A stretch of DNA of 64,000 nt from Jeotgalibacillus soli (GTDB taxonomy: Bacteria > Bacillota > Bacilli > Bacillales > Jeotgalibacillaceae), in contig NZ_JXRP01000009.1 in NCBI RefSeq assembly GCF_000829435.1, positions 62,001-126,000 on the forward strand. The letters run 5' to 3'. The notes under the pieces were generated by a model. It was given only the letters and a program-made list of their open reading frames with translations. It did not search any database and was not told the origin of the DNA. The position numbers and the translations under genes were made by a program. The stretch's first letter is position 1; each line of letters opens with the position of its first letter. Of the stretch, positions 35,255 through 45,648 are shown one piece after another.

Positions 35255-38200
35255 ATGAAAAAAAACGGATATCCTGTTCCGCAAGGTTTATATGATCCAT
35301 CACAAGAGCATGAGGCATGCGGAATTGGGATGATTGCAAACATTAACGGTGAAAAAACGCACAGCATAGTTCAAAATGCGATTAATATCCTTTGTAATTT
35401 AGAGCATCGTGGAGGGCAGTCTGCCGATACGAGTACGGGTGATGGTGCCGGTATTCTGACGCAGATTCCTCATCGCTTTTTTCAGAAGCAGTGTGAGAAA
35501 GAAAACATTACACTGCCTAGAGAAGGAGAATATGGGATCGGAATGGTGTTTCTCCCAAAGGATCACGATACACGCATGAAGAGTAAAGAGATTTTCGAAG
35601 CAATTATTAAAGAAGAAGGTCAACAATTTTTGGGTTGGAGACCCGTCCCGGTAAATGATTCCTTCGTTGGAAAAGTGGCGACCAAAACAAAACCGTTTAT
35701 TCGTCAAGTATTCATTGCTGCAGGCGAAGAGATTACAGATCAATTAGCTTTTGAACGGAAATTGTATGTAATCCGCAAACGTGTCGAGAAAGAAATGGCG
35801 AGTATGCCTGGATATGAGGATGTATACATCAGCAGTTTGTCAACAAACACAATTGTGTACAAAGGCATGCTTATCCCCGAACAGCTCGACTCCTTTTATA
35901 TCGATTTGAATCACCCTGAGTTTAAAAGCGCATTAGCACTTGTTCATTCACGTTTCAGTACAAACACTTTCCCGAGCTGGAAACGATCGCATCCAAACCG
36001 CTATTCCATTCATAACGGTGAGTTTAATACAATTCGCGGTAATGTGAACTGGATGCGGGCTCGTGAGCAGCTTGCAAAGTCTGAGCTTTTTACGGATGAA
36101 GACTTCCAGAAGATCCTGCCAGTAATCGACGATGACGGCAGTGACTCCTCAATGTTCGATAACTGTTTTGAATTCCTGCATCTTTCCGGTCGTTCGCTTG
36201 CTCACTCCGCGATGATGATGGTGCCAGAGCCATGGGCGAACGATGACACGATTAAAGCAGAAAAAAGAGATTTTTATGAGTTTCATAGTACGTTAATGGA
36301 ACCGTGGGATGGTCCGGCAGCACTTGTATTCACAGATGGAAAGCAAATCGCAGCATGTTTAGACCGAAATGGTCTGCGCCCAGCACGCTACTACGTGACT
36401 AAAAGCGGGATGATTGTGCTTGGATCTGAAGTGGGTGCATTAGATATTTTTGCAGATGATATTGAATATAAAGAGCGCTTAAATCCTGGAAAAATGCTTC
36501 TCGTAGATTTAGAGAAAGGTACAATCATTCCGGATGAGGAAATCAAACTGCAAATTGCAGCCGAGCAGCCATACAAAGAATGGCTTACGAACATGGTGGA
36601 CTTGGAGGATGTACCGGAGGCAGAGGAAGGCTCTCCGGCACTTGATGGAGAACAGCTTATTGAGCAGCAGCTGGCGTTTGGCTATACAAGAGAAGAGCTG
36701 AACAAAATTCTTAAGCCTTTGGTAACGGATGGAAAAGATCCAGTCGGTTCAATGGGCTATGATTCTCCGCTTGCTGTTTTATCGAAAAAGCCGCAGCTTC
36801 TTTATAACTACTTCAAGCAGCTGTTCGCTCAAGTGACGAATCCGCCAATTGATGCCATTCGTGAGCAAATTATTACGATGGTAGAAACAACAATTGGCTC
36901 AGAGGGCAATCTTGTAAATCCTGGACCGGAAAGCTCCAAGCATATTCGATTGAAAACCCCGATTTTAACAAATGGTCAGCTGGAAAAACTTCGCCAGCAA
37001 AATCTCGAGGGATTTAGTGCGGCTAGACTATCAACCTTGTTTGATGCTGAAGAAGGGAAGATGGAGCAGGCACTTGAAGTTTTATTTGAAAAAGCAGACC
37101 GAGAAGTAAACGAAGGGAAGACACTGCTGATCTTGTCAGATCGAGGTGTTAATGAAGATCATGCGGCAATCCCGGCCCTATTGGCGGTCTCAGGCTTGCA
37201 TCATCATTTAATCCGCCAAGGAACCCGTACGACGGTCAGTATTTTGATTGAAACAGGCGAACCAAGAGAGGTTCATCATTTTGCAGCGCTTCTTGGTTAT
37301 GGTGCCGAAGGAATTAACCCATACCTTGCATATGATTCGATTCGCGGGCTTATGAATAATGGAGAAATCAGTATTGTCTCATTTGAGGAAGCCGTGGATC
37401 AATATATTCATGCTGTAACAGATGGTGTTATAAAAGTATTGTCGAAAATGGGGATTTCAACTATTCAAAGCTACCGAGGAGCACAGATTTTTGAAGCGGT
37501 CGGTATCCATATGGATGTGATTGACAAGTACTTCACCCGCACATCTTCAAAATTAGGCGGCATTGGCATCGATATCATTGAAAAAGAAGTTTTAATGAGA
37601 CATAGCGCTGCTTACCAGCATGACAGAGGAGGAGCACCTGTGCTGGATTCAGGAGATGAATTCCAATATCGTCAAAACGGTGAAGACCATCAATACAATC
37701 CAAGCACGATCCATACGCTCCAGCATGCGTGCCGTACAAATAATTATGATGTCTTCAAAAAATATTCAAGGCTATTAACGGATGAAACGAATAATCTGCA
37801 GTCCCTGCGCGGTCTTCTTAGCTTTAAGAAAAGATCTTCTGTTCCGATTGAAGAGGTAGAATCCATCGAATCCATTTGCAGACGATTTAAAACAGGCGCA
37901 ATGTCTTACGGCTCCATTAGTCAGGAAGCCCATGAAGCACTTGCGATTGCGATGAACCGTATAGGTGGGAGAAGCAATACGGGTGAAGGCGGGGAAGATC
38001 CTAATCGATTTACACCTGATGCAAATGGAGATTCGAGAAGAAGCGCCATTAAACAGGTGGCGTCAGGCCGTTTTGGCGTGACCAGTCATTACCTAGTCAA
38101 TGCAGATGAAATTCAGATAAAAATTGCACAAGGAGCGAAGCCTGGAGAAGGCGGACATCTTCCTGGAAAAAAAGTTTATCCATGGATTGCAGAGGTACGA

Positions 38201-39838
38201 GGATCCACACCGGGTGTGGAATTAATATCTCCGCCGCCTCATCATGATATTTACTCCATTGAAGATCTTGCGGAGCTTATTCATAACTTAAAGAATGCTA
38301 ACCCAAGTGCGCGCATCAGCGTGAAACTTGTTTCTGCGGTGGGTGTTGGAACAATTGCAGCAGGTGTGGCAAAAGGACGTGCGGATCTCGTTTTGATAAG
38401 TGGATATGATGGCGGAACCGGAGCCGCCCCTAGAACGAGCCTTAAGCATACTGGACTGCCATGGGAAATCGGCTTGGCAGAAACGCATCAAACCCTTTTA
38501 TTGAACGGTCTGCGTGATCGTATCGTTGTTGAGACGGACGGGAAAATGATGACGGGAAGAGACGTTATTATGGCTACACTGCTTGGTGCTGAGGAATATG
38601 GCTTCTCTACTGCCCCTCTTGTCGTGTTGGGCTGCGTCATGATGCGCGTCTGTCATTTGGATACATGTCCGGTTGGCGTTGCAACACAAAACCCTGAATT
38701 AAGAAAGAAATTCACGGGAGATGCGGAGCATGTGGCGAACTTTATGCGCTTTATTGCAACAGAAACGAGAGAGCTAATGGCAGAATTGGGCTTTAGAACC
38801 ATCACTGAAATGATCGGAAGAACAGACGTATTAGAAGTAAATAAAACAATTGATCATTGGAAAGTAAATGGAATTGATCTATCTGCACTCCTTTATCAGC
38901 CGGATTTACCGCCTAAGGTAGGCCGCTATGCAATGGTTGAACAAGATCACGGCTTAGAGAAAACACTGGATTACCAAGAGCTAATTCCGAACTTAAGAAG
39001 AGCCATCGAGCATCAGGAGCCTGTTGAATTTACGACAGCGATTCGTAATATCAACCGCGTGACTGGTACGATGCTTGGGAGTGAAATTACAAGACGCTAT
39101 GGTGAAAAAGGGTTGCCGGAAGACACCATCCGTTTAACGTTAAAAGGCTCTGCAGGTCAAAGCTTTGGCGCCTTTATTCCACCAGGTATAACACTAAGGC
39201 TTGTCGGCGATTCCAATGATTTTGTCGGAAAAGGGCTATCAGGAGGGAAAATAATCGTCCATCCTGACCCAGTTGTCACCTTCCCGCCGGAAAAGAACAT
39301 TATTATTGGAAACGTAGCCTTTTATGGAGCATCTGCCGGAGAAGCGTATATCTATGGTATTGCGGGAGAGCGTTTCTGTGTTCGAAACAGTGGCGCGAGC
39401 GTTGTGGTTGAAGGTGTAGGCGATCATGGCTGTGAGTATATGACTGGCGGTAAAGTAGTTATTTTAGGCTCAACAGGCCGTAATTTTGCGGCAGGAATGT
39501 CAGGCGGCATCGCGTATGTGTTCGATGAGGATGATACGTTTAAAGTGAAATGCAATCAAGAGCTTGTTCATGTTCAGCCTTTAGCAGATCAAACAGAAAT
39601 CGATGACCTCTACAAAATGATCGAAAAACATGTTGAATATACAAATAGCTCAAATGGAAAGAGAATATTAGCGTATTGGGACACATATGTGACCCAATTT
39701 GTACGTGTTATTCCGAAATCGTATTTGAAAATTCAAGACAGAATTAAGGCGTTAAAGGACAGCGGGTTAGATAAATTTGATGCTGAGATGATGGCATTTG
39801 AAGAAAGCAAGAAAGAAAAAGAACTTCAAAAATTGTAA
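35255..39838 (+). CDS. gltB: Glutamate synthase (NADPH) large subunit
   Basis: A 1527-residue enzyme that, with the small subunit, makes two glutamates from glutamine and 2-oxoglutarate. The N-terminal glutamine amidotransferase has its nucleophile Cys22 exposed after propeptide removal ([11 protein letters not shown]). The central and FMN domains follow ([59 protein letters not shown]), with the 3Fe-4S ligands in [15 protein letters not shown], then the C-terminal beta-helix rich in GG turns. The frame is open from 35183, but the ATG at 35255 with AAGGGGA before it gives the expected propeptide length. Named gltA in B. subtilis. Confidence 0.97.
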   Translation: MKKNGYPVPQGLYDPSQEHEACGIGMIANINGEKTHSIVQNAINILCNLEHRGGQSADTSTGDGAGILTQIPHRFFQKQCEKENITLPREGEYGIGMVFLPKDHDTRMKSKEIFEAIIKEEGQQFLGWRPVPVNDSFVGKVATKTKPFIRQVFIAAGEEITDQLAFERKLYVIRKRVEKEMASMPGYEDVYISSLSTNTIVYKGMLIPEQLDSFYIDLNHPEFKSALALVHSRFSTNTFPSWKRSHPNRYSIHNGEFNTIRGNVNWMRAREQLAKSELFTDEDFQKILPVIDDDGSDSSMFDNCFEFLHLSGRSLAHSAMMMVPEPWANDDTIKAEKRDFYEFHSTLMEPWDGPAALVFTDGKQIAACLDRNGLRPARYYVTKSGMIVLGSEVGALDIFADDIEYKERLNPGKMLLVDLEKGTIIPDEEIKLQIAAEQPYKEWLTNMVDLEDVPEAEEGSPALDGEQLIEQQLAFGYTREELNKILKPLVTDGKDPVGSMGYDSPLAVLSKKPQLLYNYFKQLFAQVTNPPIDAIREQIITMVETTIGSEGNLVNPGPESSKHIRLKTPILTNGQLEKLRQQNLEGFSAARLSTLFDAEEGKMEQALEVLFEKADREVNEGKTLLILSDRGVNEDHAAIPALLAVSGLHHHLIRQGTRTTVSILIETGEPREVHHFAALLGYGAEGINPYLAYDSIRGLMNNGEISIVSFEEAVDQYIHAVTDGVIKVLSKMGISTIQSYRGAQIFEAVGIHMDVIDKYFTRTSSKLGGIGIDIIEKEVLMRHSAAYQHDRGGAPVLDSGDEFQYRQNGEDHQYNPSTIHTLQHACRTNNYDVFKKYSRLLTDETNNLQSLRGLLSFKKRSSVPIEEVESIESICRRFKTGAMSYGSISQEAHEALAIAMNRIGGRSNTGEGGEDPNRFTPDANGDSRRSAIKQVASGRFGVTSHYLVNADEIQIKIAQGAKPGEGGHLPGKKVYPWIAEVRGSTPGVELISPPPHHDIYSIEDLAELIHNLKNANPSARISVKLVSAVGVGTIAAGVAKGRADLVLISGYDGGTGAAPRTSLKHTGLPWEIGLAETHQTLLLNGLRDRIVVETDGKMMTGRDVIMATLLGAEEYGFSTAPLVVLGCVMMRVCHLDTCPVGVATQNPELRKKFTGDAEHVANFMRFIATETRELMAELGFRTITEMIGRTDVLEVNKTIDHWKVNGIDLSALLYQPDLPPKVGRYAMVEQDHGLEKTLDYQELIPNLRRAIEHQEPVEFTTAIRNINRVTGTMLGSEITRRYGEKGLPEDTIRLTLKGSAGQSFGAFIPPGITLRLVGDSNDFVGKGLSGGKIIVHPDPVVTFPPEKNIIIGNVAFYGASAGEAYIYGIAGERFCVRNSGASVVVEGVGDHGCEYMTGGKVVILGSTGRNFAAGMSGGIAYVFDEDDTFKVKCNQELVHVQPLADQTEIDDLYKMIEKHVEYTNSSNGKRILAYWDTYVTQFVRVIPKSYLKIQDRIKALKDSGLDKFDAEMMAFEESKKEKELQKL

Positions 39839-39859
39839 AGGGATAAGGGAGGGGATACC

Positions 39860-41347
39860 ATGGGGAAACCGACTGGATTTATGGAATACGAGCGCCAATC
39901 GCAGCATGAGCGCAATCCTGACGAGAGAACGAATGACTGGGCAGATTATACACTCCCAATGTCTGCGGAAGAAATTAAACAACAGGGTGCACGATGTATG
40001 GATTGCGGCGTTCCAACATGTCACACCGGCACAGAAATCAACGGTGTGACTACTGGGTGTCCTGTCTATCATCTAATTCCGGAGTGGAATGATCTTGTCT
40101 ACCAGGGACAGTGGAAGGAAGCATTAAAACGTGAGCACCAAATGAATAACTTTCCTGAGTTTACGGGCTTTGCCTGCCCTGCTCCATGTGAAGGTGCATG
40201 TGTTCTTGGAATAAATGAGCCTCCTGTTGCGATCCGTACGGTGGAACGCTCCATTATAGAAAAGGGCTTTGCAGAAGGCTGGGTCGTGCCTGAACCGCCT
40301 GAAAAGCGCACAGGCAAAAAAGTTGCTGTCATCGGCTCTGGACCAGCAGGGCTAGCTGCGGCTGCCCAGCTTAACAAGGCGGGCCATTGGGTCACTGTTT
40401 TTGAACGCCATGACCGTATAGGAGGCCTTCTAACGTATGGTATTCCTGAAATGAAGCTGCCTTATTCTGTTGTAAAACGACGTGTGAATCTGCTTGAACA
40501 AGAAGGGATAACATTTGTAACGAATACAGAGGTTGGAAAGAATTATCCTGTTGATAAGCTGAAAGAGGAATTTGATGCGGTCATTCTTTGCGGCGGCGCA
40601 ACCGTTCACCGGGATGTTGCTGTAGAAGGAAGAGAGCTGAAGGGAATCCACTATGCAATGGACTTCCTGCACGCGAATACGAAAAGCCTGCTGGATTCCA
40701 ATTTGGAAGATGGCAACTATTTATCAGCTGAAGGAAAAGATGTTATTGTCATTGGCGGCGGAGACACAGGCACTGACTGTCTCGCAACATCAATCAGACA
40801 TAATTGCAAGAGCTTAACGCAATTCGATATTTATGATAAAAAAGGATCCATTCGCGATGCTCTAGGCAACCCATGGCCGCAATATCCAATCATTCACCGT
40901 ATTGAATACGGTCAGAAGGAAGCCGCAAGCAAATTTGGCGATGATCCTCGCGCCTTTGCTGTTATGACAAAGAAATTTGTTGGAGACGAAAATGGCCACG
41001 TAAAAGAAGTGCATACCATCAATGTAAAGCTGCGTATTGATGAAGAAGGGAACCGCATTCGCGAGGAAATCCCGGGTACCGAGAAAGTCTGGCATGCAAA
41101 CCTTGTGCTGCTGGCTATTGGATTCAGCGGACCTGAGCAAGGGCTTCTTCAGCAGCTTGCTATCGAAACAAATACGAACTCGACCGTAAAAGCGGAGTAC
41201 GGAAAATATGCTACAAACGTAGACGGGATCTTCTCAGCAGGCGATATGCGCCGTGGGCAAAGCCTCATCGTATGGGCGATTAACGAAGGAAGAGAAGTCG
41301 CAAGAGAGTGTGATCGATATTTGATGGGAGCTACTGTGCTGCCGTAG
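39860..41347 (+). CDS. gltD: Glutamate synthase (NADPH) small subunit
   Basis: A 495-residue flavoprotein that feeds electrons from NADPH to the large subunit. N-terminal Fe-S region: ARCMDCGVPTCH and CPAPCEGACVLG supply cysteines for two 4Fe-4S clusters; FAD motif VIGSGPAGLAAAAQL; NADPH motif VIGGGDTGTDCL; C-terminal FSAGDMRRGQSLIVWAI. It lies 21 bp after gltB with GGGAGGGG before the ATG. Named gltB in B. subtilis. Confidence 0.97.
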   Translation: MGKPTGFMEYERQSQHERNPDERTNDWADYTLPMSAEEIKQQGARCMDCGVPTCHTGTEINGVTTGCPVYHLIPEWNDLVYQGQWKEALKREHQMNNFPEFTGFACPAPCEGACVLGINEPPVAIRTVERSIIEKGFAEGWVVPEPPEKRTGKKVAVIGSGPAGLAAAAQLNKAGHWVTVFERHDRIGGLLTYGIPEMKLPYSVVKRRVNLLEQEGITFVTNTEVGKNYPVDKLKEEFDAVILCGGATVHRDVAVEGRELKGIHYAMDFLHANTKSLLDSNLEDGNYLSAEGKDVIVIGGGDTGTDCLATSIRHNCKSLTQFDIYDKKGSIRDALGNPWPQYPIIHRIEYGQKEAASKFGDDPRAFAVMTKKFVGDENGHVKEVHTINVKLRIDEEGNRIREEIPGTEKVWHANLVLLAIGFSGPEQGLLQQLAIETNTNSTVKAEYGKYATNVDGIFSAGDMRRGQSLIVWAINEGREVARECDRYLMGATVLP

Positions 41348-41387
41348 GTTAAGAATGAATATGATCCTAGTAATGACGATTTTACCC

Positions 41388-41430
41388 AAAACAAAACGCC
41401 ATTCGAAAAAATCGAATGGCGTTTTGTTTT
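41388..41430. terminator. Bidirectional terminator after gltBD
   Basis: A perfect 19-bp stem, AAAACAAAACGCCATTCGA (41388-41406) with its complement at 41412-41430, 5-nt loop, T-rich on both sides. Its right end touches the stop codon of the small minus-strand gene, so it serves both. Confidence 0.92.
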
Positions 41431-41579
41431 TATAGTGGAATGGTTACTTTACTGTTTTTTTCATCGGCATGATTTGGAATGTAGTCAGTTTGTTTGAGTA
41501 AATAAGTAAGGTATGTATTCAATTCAAACTGATCCTCGTTAACAAAATCATTCAGCATCATTTTATTTTCCTTTGACAT
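41430..41579 (-). CDS. 49-residue hypothetical protein
   Basis: An open frame of 49 codons starts with ATG at 41579, about 9 nt after a full AAGGAGG (41589-41595 on the minus strand), and ends exactly at the terminator. The product is polar and mixed-charge (begins MSKENKMMLNDFVNEDQFEL, ends KVTIPL), with no membrane segment or cysteines. Good ribosome binding site, own stop at a terminator and lack of overlap with other genes support a real small gene. I do not recognise a family. Confidence 0.6.
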   Translation of the reverse strand: MSKENKMMLNDFVNEDQFELNTYLTYLLKQTDYIPNHADEKNSKVTIPL

Positions 41580-41852
41580 ATTATAATGCCTCCTTCGTTC
41601 ATTCTCTTTGTACTTATAATGACCAGATTAGGAGGTTTTTAAACATGTAAGCTTGGAAAATACGTATTTTTTCCTAGATTTATGCCGATGGTACGACTTG
41701 CCATAAGGAATAGCTGTCTAAACAAACATCGGGAGCTATTAGTAATAAAGCTTGTCCATCGCGCCTGCATTGGATAAATAAGCGATTCTGAGCTGATAAA
41801 ATCTTCTAATCTCTCTCAACTCCATAAAACAGAAGCCGAAACAGGCCTCTGT

Positions 41853-42974
41853 TTAAAGTAATTCTTCTCCCCGAAGTACGCCTTCAATACCGAGCCGAGC
41901 TTGCTTTACCACATCCTGGAGCCACTTTTTATCAACAGGATAAAACATAGCTCGAAATTCATTTAAAATGTTTTCGATATCATCTTCATTTTCAGCTCCA
42001 TCCCAATAGAGATGGTTTTCCAAAATAATAGTCATAAACTCTCTAAGCTCTGCTTTTTTATCTGTTCCGAATGTGCCAAATTCAAATAAGGCAGAAAACA
42101 AATACCTTTCAGGAAAGTCTTGGTTTTTTATTTCGTGAAAATAGTTGGTCGAATCTCCCTTTACATCATGCGGGCTGAATTTCTGTATATTTTTCAGCCC
42201 ATATTTATCTTTCATTTCTTCAGCTTCACGCGAGTCGATTTCTGACATTACCATCGTGATTTCGTTACTTGGGCCAAGCGCTGTATGCCAGTCCATATGA
42301 ATAATTCGCTGGAATGTTTGAAGAAGCTTTTTCTGAACCTTTTTTAAAAATATTGCAGAATCTTCTTCAAAGGCGCCTCCATAGTAAACGCCCTTTTCAA
42401 ATTGAAATTGTCCCATTCCTTTTGCTTCGGTGATCCCGCTGTAGCCCTCTGCAGCAAGCGCCTTGACGAGCTGTGCATGAAGCTTCTTCTTTTCTGCTTT
42501 TAAGCTGGTAATTTTTCCTGCCGGCAAAAATAATGCTGCTTCATTTTCATAATGCTTATTTACGTCCACAGGTACAGAAGAGCGGTCTAAAAAATAGTTC
42601 CGGTTTAGATCAACATTATTCTCAGTAACACGCCGGAAATGGCGCATCCCCCACGGATTAAGTGCATGAATCAAGCAAATACCTGTCGTCTCAGGGTTTA
42701 ATTTTGATAAATATTCATCGGTAAACAAATGAATGACTGCAGCCCCTGTATAGCCCTCAATACCATGCTCACCGGATGTAAAAAAGAGCACCTGATCATT
42801 AGTTGTCCTTGCTTCAGAGTAAATCATATCAATTGTATTGTCTTTTTCTTGTCCGATTTTTTCTGTGGTTAACTGTGCATCCGGCCACAATTCTTTTATT
42901 TTTTCTAGATGACTGCGGAATGCTGCACGCGATTCTTCATAGTTGGTTGCAAAATACTTTTTATAAACCTCCAT
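41853..42974 (-). CDS. DUF2817 / M14-like metallopeptidase family protein
   Basis: A 373-residue protein. It shows the zinc carboxypeptidase-like pattern of DUF2817: FFTSGEHGIEGYTGAAVI (H..E ligands), ALNPWGMRHFRRVTENNVDLNRNYF (Asn-Arg substrate site), IIHMDWHTALGP (third ligand His) and YLFSALFEFGTFG with the catalytic Glu region. It probably hydrolyses peptides or amides; the substrate is unknown. The frame runs open to 43121, but that reaches into the catalase promoter; ATG 42974 with AAAGGA 8 nt before it is preferred. No signal peptide. An imperfect hairpin at 41826-41854 may end it. Confidence 0.8.
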   Translation of the reverse strand: MEVYKKYFATNYEESRAAFRSHLEKIKELWPDAQLTTEKIGQEKDNTIDMIYSEARTTNDQVLFFTSGEHGIEGYTGAAVIHLFTDEYLSKLNPETTGICLIHALNPWGMRHFRRVTENNVDLNRNYFLDRSSVPVDVNKHYENEAALFLPAGKITSLKAEKKKLHAQLVKALAAEGYSGITEAKGMGQFQFEKGVYYGGAFEEDSAIFLKKVQKKLLQTFQRIIHMDWHTALGPSNEITMVMSEIDSREAEEMKDKYGLKNIQKFSPHDVKGDSTNYFHEIKNQDFPERYLFSALFEFGTFGTDKKAELREFMTIILENHLYWDGAENEDDIENILNEFRAMFYPVDKKWLQDVVKQARLGIEGVLRGEELL

Positions 42975-43074
42975 TGTAACCATCCTTTCCACTCTTTTTT
43001 CTTTGCTTTCCACTTTCAAACCAAATAAAACATTGCCAAATCTATTAAAAATATATAAAAATTCGGTAAATTCA

Positions 43075-43099
43075 GTTTGTAATTTAAAAGATGGGGTAC
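43075..43099 (+). promoter_or_regulatory. Sigma-B-like promoter of the catalase gene
   Basis: GTTTGT (43075-43080), 13 bp, GGGTAC (43094-43099) resembles the general-stress consensus GTTTAA-N12-15-GGGTAT. The B. subtilis katE homologue is a sigma-B gene, which agrees. Start of transcription would be near 43106, about 45 bp before the ATG. Confidence 0.6.
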
Positions 43100-43151
43100 G
43101 AAGATAGTGATCGTTGTACATATTTTTTTAAGGAAAGGGAGGAAAGCCGAA

Positions 43152-45182
43152 ATGAATGAAAACAGCAAAAATGAACAGCTGGAACAGTATAGAGTGGACG
43201 ATTCTGGTAAAAAGATGACGACCAATCAGGGGTTAAAGGTGTCGGAGGATGAATTTTCCCTGAAAGCGGGAGAACGAGGACCAACCTTAATGGAGGATTT
43301 TCATTTCCGCGAAAAAATGACTCACTTTGATCACGAACGAATCCCTGAAAGAATCGTTCATGCACGCGGATTTGCTGCTCATGGTGTCTTTGAGCTATAT
43401 GAGCCGATGAAAGAATACACGAAAGCCGGATTTCTTCAGGACCCTTCAAAGAAAACACCTGTCTTTGTCCGTTTTTCTACTGTTGCAGGCTCAAGAGGGT
43501 CAGCTGAGACAGTAAGGGATGCACGCGGGTTTGCGACGAAATTTTATACTGAGGAAGGCAATTATGATTTAGTCGGAAACAATATCCCAGTCTTTTTTAT
43601 ACAGGATGCCATAAAGTTTCCCGATTTAGTACATGCAATAAAACCGGAGCCTCATAATGAAATTCCGCAGGCCGCGACTGCTCACGATACGTTTTGGGAT
43701 TTCATAGCAAATAATCAGGAATCGGCTCACATGGTAATGTGGGCCATGTCAGACCGCGCGATTCCGAGAAGTTTCCGCATGATGGAGGGCTTTGGCGTTC
43801 ACACATTCCGCTTTGTGAATGGGGAAGGAAAAGCTCATTTTGTAAAATTCCACTGGAAGCCGGTGCTTGGCACACATTCACTTGTATGGGATGAGGCTCA
43901 AAAGATTTCCGGTAAAGACCCGGACTTCCACCGAAGGGATTTGTCAGAAGCGATAGATAATGGTGACTTCCCAGAATATGAACTTGGCGTGCAGCTAATA
44001 AAAGAGGAGGATGAATTCAGCTTTGATTTTGATGTCCTTGATCCAACGAAGCTTTGGCCGGAAGAGGATGTGCCAGTAAAAATTATTGGAAAAATGACAT
44101 TGAACCGCAATGTTGATAATGTATTTGCTGAAACAGAGCAGGTTGCATTTCATCCTGGTCATGTTGTACCGGGAATTGATTTTACCAATGATCCGCTGCT
44201 CCAGGGCCGCCTATTCTCTTATACAGATACGCAGCTAATTCGTCTTGGGGGCCCGAATTTCCATGAGCTGCCAATTAACCGCCCTGTTTGCCCGTTTCAT
44301 AATAATCAGCGTGATGGTTATGGACGCCATACGATTAACAAAGGTCAAGTAAGCTATCACAAAAATTCGCTTGCTGCCAACACGCCGGCTCCTGCAAGCG
44401 AAGAAGAAGGCGGCTATGTACACTATCAGGAAAAGGTGGAAGGGCGTAAGGTGCGTACGCGAAGTGAAAGCTTTAAAGATCATTTTTCTCAGGCAACCAT
44501 GTTTTGGAACAGTATGAGCGAACCTGAAAAAGAGCATATCATTCAAGCATTCAGCTTTGAACTTGGAAAAGTAAAGAGCAAATCCGTTCAGCAGCAGGTC
44601 GTTAATATGTTTGCCAACGTAAACCTTGATCTTGCTAAAGGTTTTGCGGAAGCAATTGGAGCCAATCCTCCTGAGAACGGGGAATCAGATGTGTCGAAAT
44701 CTTCTCCAGCGTTAAGTCAGGAAAACACGAAGAAAAAGCCTTCGACAAGAAAAGTGGGAGTTATTATTGGCAGCAATTTTAATGCTCCTGAAGTAACGAG
44801 CGTATTAAATGCATTGAAAGAGGAAGGTGTCCAGGCAGAGATGATCAGTGATAAGCTTGGGAAGAAAAAAGGCTCTGACGGAACAGAGCTAGAAATTGAT
44901 CATACATTCCTAACGGCTGATTCTGTTTTATTCGATGCGATCTATGTAGTGGGAGGAAGCGACGGAAATAAAAAATTCATCAAGGACACAGCTTATTTTA
45001 TTAACGAAGCCTTCTCTCATTATAAGCCGATTGGTGCAACCCACGAAGGGAAGAAATGGCTGGAAGCAAACGAAATTAAAGACAGCCCGGGTGTTGTGCA
45101 CGGAGATGATATGAACGAGTTTGCGGAAAGTTTTATTGCTGCTATTGCTGAGCATCGCTATTGGGATCGTAAGGTAGTATAA
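43152..45182 (+). CDS. katE: Large-subunit (clade 2) heme catalase
   Basis: A 676-residue catalase that breaks down hydrogen peroxide. The catalytic His70 lies in RIVHARGFAAHG, the Asn region in FFIQDAIKFPDLVHA, and the proximal heme Tyr in RLFSYTDTQLIRLG. Residues about 530-676 form the extra C-terminal flavodoxin/class-I-amidotransferase-like domain (RKVGVIIGSNFNAPEVTSVL..., YVVGGSDGNKKF) typical of KatE/HPII enzymes. The frame is open from 43107; the ATG at 43152 behind GGGAGGAAA is chosen. Divergent from the DUF2817 gene. Terminator directly after it. Confidence 0.95.
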   Translation: MNENSKNEQLEQYRVDDSGKKMTTNQGLKVSEDEFSLKAGERGPTLMEDFHFREKMTHFDHERIPERIVHARGFAAHGVFELYEPMKEYTKAGFLQDPSKKTPVFVRFSTVAGSRGSAETVRDARGFATKFYTEEGNYDLVGNNIPVFFIQDAIKFPDLVHAIKPEPHNEIPQAATAHDTFWDFIANNQESAHMVMWAMSDRAIPRSFRMMEGFGVHTFRFVNGEGKAHFVKFHWKPVLGTHSLVWDEAQKISGKDPDFHRRDLSEAIDNGDFPEYELGVQLIKEEDEFSFDFDVLDPTKLWPEEDVPVKIIGKMTLNRNVDNVFAETEQVAFHPGHVVPGIDFTNDPLLQGRLFSYTDTQLIRLGGPNFHELPINRPVCPFHNNQRDGYGRHTINKGQVSYHKNSLAANTPAPASEEEGGYVHYQEKVEGRKVRTRSESFKDHFSQATMFWNSMSEPEKEHIIQAFSFELGKVKSKSVQQQVVNMFANVNLDLAKGFAEAIGANPPENGESDVSKSSPALSQENTKKKPSTRKVGVIIGSNFNAPEVTSVLNALKEEGVQAEMISDKLGKKKGSDGTELEIDHTFLTADSVLFDAIYVVGGSDGNKKFIKDTAYFINEAFSHYKPIGATHEGKKWLEANEIKDSPGVVHGDDMNEFAESFIAAIAEHRYWDRKVV

Positions 45183-45193
45183 AATTCTTTAAG

Positions 45194-45230
45194 AATGCTG
45201 TCCATCAATTTGGTGGACAGCATTGTTTTG
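45194..45230 (+). terminator. Terminator of katE
   Basis: Eleven-bp stem AATGCTGTCCA (45194-45204) with TGGACAGCATT (45214-45224), then GTTTTG. Confidence 0.85.
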
Positions 45231-45388
45231 TAGGCTGGATGGAGTTTACGCCCATAAACTATTCACAAAGGCCCGCAAATTCTAAATGTATGTTTACAAA
45301 CGAACCCTCGCATAAAAACAAACCCGATCTCAAGCCAAAAAAAGCTCAAACATCATTTTGGTTTGTTTAAAGCTTATTTACCGACAAT

Positions 45389-45404
45389 GTTCCACATGAA
45401 ACAA
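45389..45404. other. parS-like Spo0J/ParB binding site
   Basis: TGTTCCACATGAAACA matches the parS consensus TGTTNCACGTGAAACA at 15 of 16 positions (the central G is A). In Bacillus such sites cluster around the origin and load ParB and SMC. It lies in an intergenic spot between a small minus-strand frame and the catalase terminator, in a window that also carries origin-proximal markers. Confidence 0.6.
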
Positions 45405-45405
45405 T

Positions 45406-45648
45406 TTATTTCTCTTTAATTCGCTTCATCCCTTCCTCTGTTACAGCAAAACCTCTTAGTAAGGTTTTAATCTTCTCTACTTTTCTGAAACGTAAGGCAG
45501 ACCAGTTCTCATCAATAGCAATTTGTCTGACTGGTTCGAACCCTTCATCAGCAAGCAAGCGTGCCACAGTCTCACGGTTGCAATCCGAGACTTTATAGGT
45601 TTTCGAACACTTCTTTCTTAGGAGGACAGCAAAGCCAAAGCAAGCCAA
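45406..45648 (-). CDS. Hypothetical 80-residue protein (possibly a truncated gene)
   Basis: A minus-strand frame of up to 80 codons with a protein-like composition (TVARLLADEGFEPVRQIAID ... LLRGFAVTEEGMKRIKEK). The only upstream start is TTG at 45648 without a clear ribosome binding site, and the first dozen residues look unrelated, which suggests that the true N-terminus is lost. No family recognised; it ends one base before the parS-like site. Confidence 0.3.
   Translation of the reverse strand: MACFGFAVLLRKKCSKTYKVSDCNRETVARLLADEGFEPVRQIAIDENWSALRFRKVEKIKTLLRGFAVTEEGMKRIKEK

Noticed and set aside
45267-45280. Single GGCCCGCAAAT resembling one unit of the phased repeat
   Set aside because: One unit only, without neighbours at 20-21 bp; could be chance.
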